From Nocardia veterana NBRC 100344 (lineage in GTDB: Bacteria; Actinomycetota; Actinomycetes; Mycobacteriales; Mycobacteriaceae): a stretch of 52,826 bases of DNA. Below, piece by piece: positions 50,701 through 52,826 of the stretch. The translations under genes were made by a program, and so were the position numbers. Location of the stretch: positions 1 to 52,826 of the forward strand of contig NZ_BAGM01000203.1 in assembly GCF_000308855.1 (NCBI RefSeq), given 5' to 3'. Every line of letters begins with the position of its first letter. The stretch's first letter is position 1. The notes under the pieces were generated by a model. The model was not told the origin of the DNA. It saw only the letters and a list, made by a program, of their open reading frames with translations, and searched no databases.

Positions 50701-50921
50701 CGCACGTGCAGTTGGCCGCGGTGGCCAACCATTCGGAGGAGGAGTTCGGCCGGGTCTTCGATCCCGTCTTCGAGGAAAAGATGATGGACCACTACGAAAC
50801 CATCTCCAACCTCGGCAAACGGTACTTCAGCAAGTCCGACCCGGCGTTCAAGGAAACGCTGAATCGCCAGGCACGCAGCGCGGCATGGCGCATGATCAGA
50901 AGACAACAGGGCGTTGCCTGA
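47754..50921 (+). CDS. hsdR: type I restriction-modification endonuclease subunit HsdR
   Basis: A 1055-residue subunit. The nuclease site is RLDLALLLNGIPIATAELKNP with Asp144, Glu158 and Lys160 (PD-(D/E)xK). The motor has Walker A SAGSGKSNTIGWLAH (312 on) and DEAH in FAIIVDEAHSSQSG (443-446), then FAFTATPKSKTLENFG and VVAEKYQTGFDQPLLTTMYV. It translocates DNA and cuts it when unmethylated. GTG 47754 is 4 nt after the hsdS stop. All motifs are intact, so the system is likely active. Confidence 0.95.
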   Translation: MSPVHDEHTFGVEIVAAMVENGWRQGNPHEYRPDLGLDMGELLAFIESTQHDEWEDLLGAYGGDSDEAQRGFARAVDREIGSNGLVEVLRSGVRDRGVRIRVAYFKPNLVTSEDALAEYKANRLTVVRELPYATKQADAGHRLDLALLLNGIPIATAELKNPLTGQNVEHAKNQYRTERDATELIFTRRVIANFAVDPDLVFVTTQLRGAKTRFLPFNTGSEGAGKPGGAGNPMPIEPGKYPTSYLWEQVWHPDNWLDMLERFVHIHESKGAGGRGAKTIIFPRFHQWDAVKKLTAHAAIHGAGHDYLVMHSAGSGKSNTIGWLAHRLSDLHTPTDPSKLDPDARAAGLKPGTPVFDKTIIITDRRNLDSQLSETVGGFERVAGLVVKIDDKQGAKSEKLAKALSQEEGKIITVTLHTFPALLDYLRRSPTELLGGRFAIIVDEAHSSQSGDAAKAVRSALRDLGLDPEDEEDGAAELTLDERLKQKAAERGKARNISYFAFTATPKSKTLENFGTLVGQKYEPFHTYSMRQAIDEGFILDPLRNYVTYKTFYRLVNDNPSDYEVPERKANALLARFAVMHPHTVDQHAQVIVEHFVAHTRPRLGGRAKSMVVTASRHSAVAMSRAIKRYIEEREYDKLYPDIGVLVAFSGALDYEGEETTEPKENDGLPESQLPKAFGYTRADDVATRAGGKGQKEYRILVVAEKYQTGFDQPLLTTMYVNKTLAGIAAVQTLSRLNRTHERKSQQDLVVLDFVNDAEKIRDAFRPYYEEAHTLPTDPNLLYLAQDRVMSAQLLSTKEMREFANAYLLAEDQAAGSQAKWQKLHAELYRLLAPAVERFTELLDNDEEDDVEKAENFRADLNDYVRKYGFLAQIVPYQDSSLELLHLYGRHLLNRLPRRSDGGVDIGDVDLSHMRLVKTGEHDIGLNPEGPSELRGFGDGTGAAQEPEKSPLSELIDEFNKRHGTSFTEEDAAKPFNEAAAEPHVQLAAVANHSEEEFGRVFDPVFEEKMMDHYETISNLGKRYFSKSDPAFKETLNRQARSAAWRMIRRQQGVA

Positions 50922-50949
50922 CAGCAGAACACGGGGATAGGGAACGGCG

Positions 50950-52530
50950 ATGCGGGTGGAGCGGATCGACGGCCGCTACGAGCTGACCGAGCAAATCAGC
51001 TCCGGCGGAATGGGTTCGGTGTGGCGGGGATACGACGTCGTCCTCGATCGTGAGGTCGCGATCAAGCTGATCCGCGTCGACCAGGTGGTGACCAAGGCCC
51101 AGGCCGAGGAGTTCAGCCAGCGATTCCAACGCGAAGCCCGCGTCACAGCCCGCATCCGCCACCACGGAGTGCCGCAGGTCTACGACGCCGTCCTGGATGC
51201 TTCCTACGAGAACGTCTATCTCGTTATGGAACTCATCGACGGTACCCCGCTGCGCAACTACATCGATCCGTCGACTCCGCTCCCGCTGGCGTGGGTGGCG
51301 GCCGTCGCGGCGCAGATCGCCACGGTCTTGTCCCACGCACATGCCCTGCCCGTCGTGCACCGGGATCTGAAGCCGGACAACATTCTGGTGACCCGCGACG
51401 GGGCGGTGAAGGTCATCGACTTCGGCATCGCGGCCATGCTCGACCCGCACGCGAAGCGACTGACCTCGACCGGGCAGATCATCGGGACATTGCGGTACAT
51501 GTCGCCGGAAAGCGTTCACGGCCTCCGAGTCACCCCACGCAGCGACCTCTACGCGCTCGGCTGCATCATGCATGAGATGGCCTGTGGTTCACCGATTTTC
51601 CCCAGCGAATCACAAGTCGAGCTCATGCACCTGCACGCCCACGTCGAGCCAACGCGGCTTCGCGAGCTGAGACCCGACGTGCCGGCCGAATTCGAACGGC
51701 TGGTGCTCGACTTGGTCCGCAAGGACCCGGCTGCCCGCCCGTCCGATGCCTACGCCGTCTACGAGCTGCTCCTCCCATTCCTGCCCGGTCCGGACTCGGC
51801 CGTACCACCAACCGAGCTCTACCTCTCCGGCTTCCCCGACCCGACCAGGGTGTTCCGTCGCCCCAACGCACCCCTCGAAACCGACCAGATCGAGCCGACT
51901 CGCTCTTTCCGTCAGGAGATGCCGCCGACCGCACCGCTGTCGGCCATGCACCTGCAAACCGCCATCGAAAACGCCGAGCGCCGCTACTACGAGCTGTGGG
52001 AAGAGCAACGCTTCGCGCAAGCCGCGGATGCACTCAGTTCGGTGATCGCCTGCGCGGGGGAGGTACACGGGCCCGACAATGCAAAGGTCCTTAACCTTCG
52101 AAGTCTGGTCGCGTATGCTCTTGAACTCAGCGGGGATCATCGAAGCGCGCGACGTGAATTCGATTCACTAGCAGTCGCTTACCGCCGTGTCGAAGGAAAG
52201 TTCAGCGAGACCGCCTGGGATTGTAGAGCGTCCTCGGCACGCTGCCGAATGGCGTTGGGGGACATCGAGGAAGGGTTGGCGGATATGGAGCAGCTCGTTG
52301 CCGAGGCGGTCGAACTGACGAGCGATGGGTCCGAGGTCGCTCTACGCTTGCGCGTCCAGTACGGCGAACTGCTCGCCGGCGCGGGGGATTTCGCGGGAGC
52401 CCGGAATGTGCTTCAACCCGCGTACGACGATGTGTGTCTGATCAAAGGCCCGGATGATGAACTGGCGGAGGAGGTCGCCGAAGTGCTCGCCGGGCTGCAA
52501 CGCGGAGAGGTAGGCGTCGCCGATGAGTGA
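50950..52530 (+). CDS. cytosolic Hanks-type Ser/Thr protein kinase with TPR-like C-terminus
   Basis: A 526-residue kinase. The Gly loop is SSGGMGSVW (17-25), the catalytic Lys is in VAIKL (K39), HRDLKPDN is at 137-144, DFG at 157-159, and SPE at 185-187. The C-terminal ~190 residues contain helical repeats of TPR type (ENAERRYYELWEEQRFAQAADAL; LALR-type repeats in DIEEGLADMEQLVAEAVEL). No transmembrane segment or PASTA domain is present, unlike PknB. It lies 28 bp after hsdR in the same orientation and overlaps the next frame. This operon position suggests it regulates the restriction system, as PglW does in phage-growth limitation; this is inference. Confidence 0.9.
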   Translation: MRVERIDGRYELTEQISSGGMGSVWRGYDVVLDREVAIKLIRVDQVVTKAQAEEFSQRFQREARVTARIRHHGVPQVYDAVLDASYENVYLVMELIDGTPLRNYIDPSTPLPLAWVAAVAAQIATVLSHAHALPVVHRDLKPDNILVTRDGAVKVIDFGIAAMLDPHAKRLTSTGQIIGTLRYMSPESVHGLRVTPRSDLYALGCIMHEMACGSPIFPSESQVELMHLHAHVEPTRLRELRPDVPAEFERLVLDLVRKDPAARPSDAYAVYELLLPFLPGPDSAVPPTELYLSGFPDPTRVFRRPNAPLETDQIEPTRSFRQEMPPTAPLSAMHLQTAIENAERRYYELWEEQRFAQAADALSSVIACAGEVHGPDNAKVLNLRSLVAYALELSGDHRSARREFDSLAVAYRRVEGKFSETAWDCRASSARCRMALGDIEEGLADMEQLVAEAVELTSDGSEVALRLRVQYGELLAGAGDFAGARNVLQPAYDDVCLIKGPDDELAEEVAEVLAGLQRGEVGVADE

Positions 52531-52826
52531 CCTCAAGCTGGTCCGCATCTCTGGAGGCGCAGCTATCGAATCCGGCAGCTCAGTCGCTTTCGGAACGCCG
52601 CCTGCAAAGGACGATCGAGTCGAATATGGAGGTGCTGTTCGGCGTGCGGCGCTCGGGATCGATGAGACCGGATCGCCGATAATCTTCGAATACAAGAGGT
52701 CTCGCGACGAGAACGTCCTCACCAAGGCCTCTTCTACATGGATTGGCTCCTCGACCATCAAGGGTGCCGAAACGGCAGATTTTTATAGCATTGGGCGATG
52801 GGTAGCAAAAGTTGCTGGTAGCTTCT
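52523..52826 (+). pseudogene. degraded DUF5655-family gene, truncated by the window edge
   Basis: The ATG at 52523 overlaps the kinase stop by 8 nt. The first frame gives MSDLKLVRISGGAAIE, the start of DUF5655-type proteins. At about 52581 a different frame gives QSLSERRLQRTIESNMEVLF, a DUF5655 segment; back in the first frame comes ALGIDETGSPIIFEYKRSRD, and from 52726 a third frame gives GLFYMDWLLDHQ. The order is right but needs at least three shifts and one deletion of the ~40-bp EYSTG region. It is therefore a decaying gene or, less likely, a sequencing artefact. The gene continues past the window. Confidence 0.6.

Noticed and set aside
1..52826. CRISPR array, tRNA, rRNA or complete insertion sequence
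   Set aside because: No regularly spaced repeats, no cloverleaf-like sequence and no transposase-like frame with terminal inverted repeats was found by eye.

Overview
The window is about 68% GC. It carries genes typical of a mycolic-acid actinomycete, most likely Nocardia or a close relative: an Emb-type arabinosyltransferase, an MshB/Mca-type deacetylase, an F420-type luciferase-like oxidoreductase, WXG100 proteins, and an actinobacterial dihydrolipoamide acyltransferase next to leucyl aminopeptidase. The genus is inferred from gene content; no rRNA or other marker is present, and I saw no tRNA, CRISPR array or intact insertion sequence.

Region 1 (1-13,100) is mainly housekeeping and small accessory genes: the 5' end of sucB, pepA, a PhoU-like protein divergent from an orphan ParA-like ATPase, a SAM methyltransferase behind a tandem palindromic operator, a proline-rich secreted repeat protein, a RibD-type reductase coupled to an AraC regulator, a GH19 lysin-like protein, a DUF1707 protein, an MscS channel, an LLM oxidoreductase, an SGNH hydrolase and a tandem ABM-domain protein. 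Region 2 (13,290-28,950) holds an SF1 helicase with a degenerate NERD-like N-terminus, a secreted phospholipase A2 overlapping an orphan hydrolase N-terminal membrane domain, an OYE-type flavoenzyme, gluconokinase, an APH-like kinase, a P450 that lacks the ExxR motif, a decaying amidase / ESX-substrate mini-operon, the arabinosyltransferase, a PIG-L deacetylase and a secreted esterase.

Region 3 (29,340-31,820) is a compact cassette on the minus strand: two WXG100 proteins, a 430-residue WXG-like polymorphic toxin and its putative immunity protein, all abutting or overlapping. Region 4 (32,100-36,900) has NmrA/SnoaL genes with a divergent MmyB-like regulator, a LysE exporter, an MBL-fold protein and small secreted proteins.

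Region 5 (36,980-52,826) looks like a defence island. It begins with a two-gene SMC/Rad50-like ATPase unit (804 aa, with a CxxC hinge, plus an overlapping 128-aa partner). Several small secreted or zinc-binding proteins follow. It ends with a five-gene operon: an HTH-methylase-TRD fusion, HsdM, HsdS, HsdR and a cytosolic Ser/Thr kinase with a TPR-like tail. A perfect 25-bp palindrome lies in the divergent promoter of this operon. The kinase overlaps a frameshifted DUF5655-like remnant at the window edge. The extra HTH-methylase and the kinase make this more than a standard type I restriction-modification locus and are the best candidates for new biology here.
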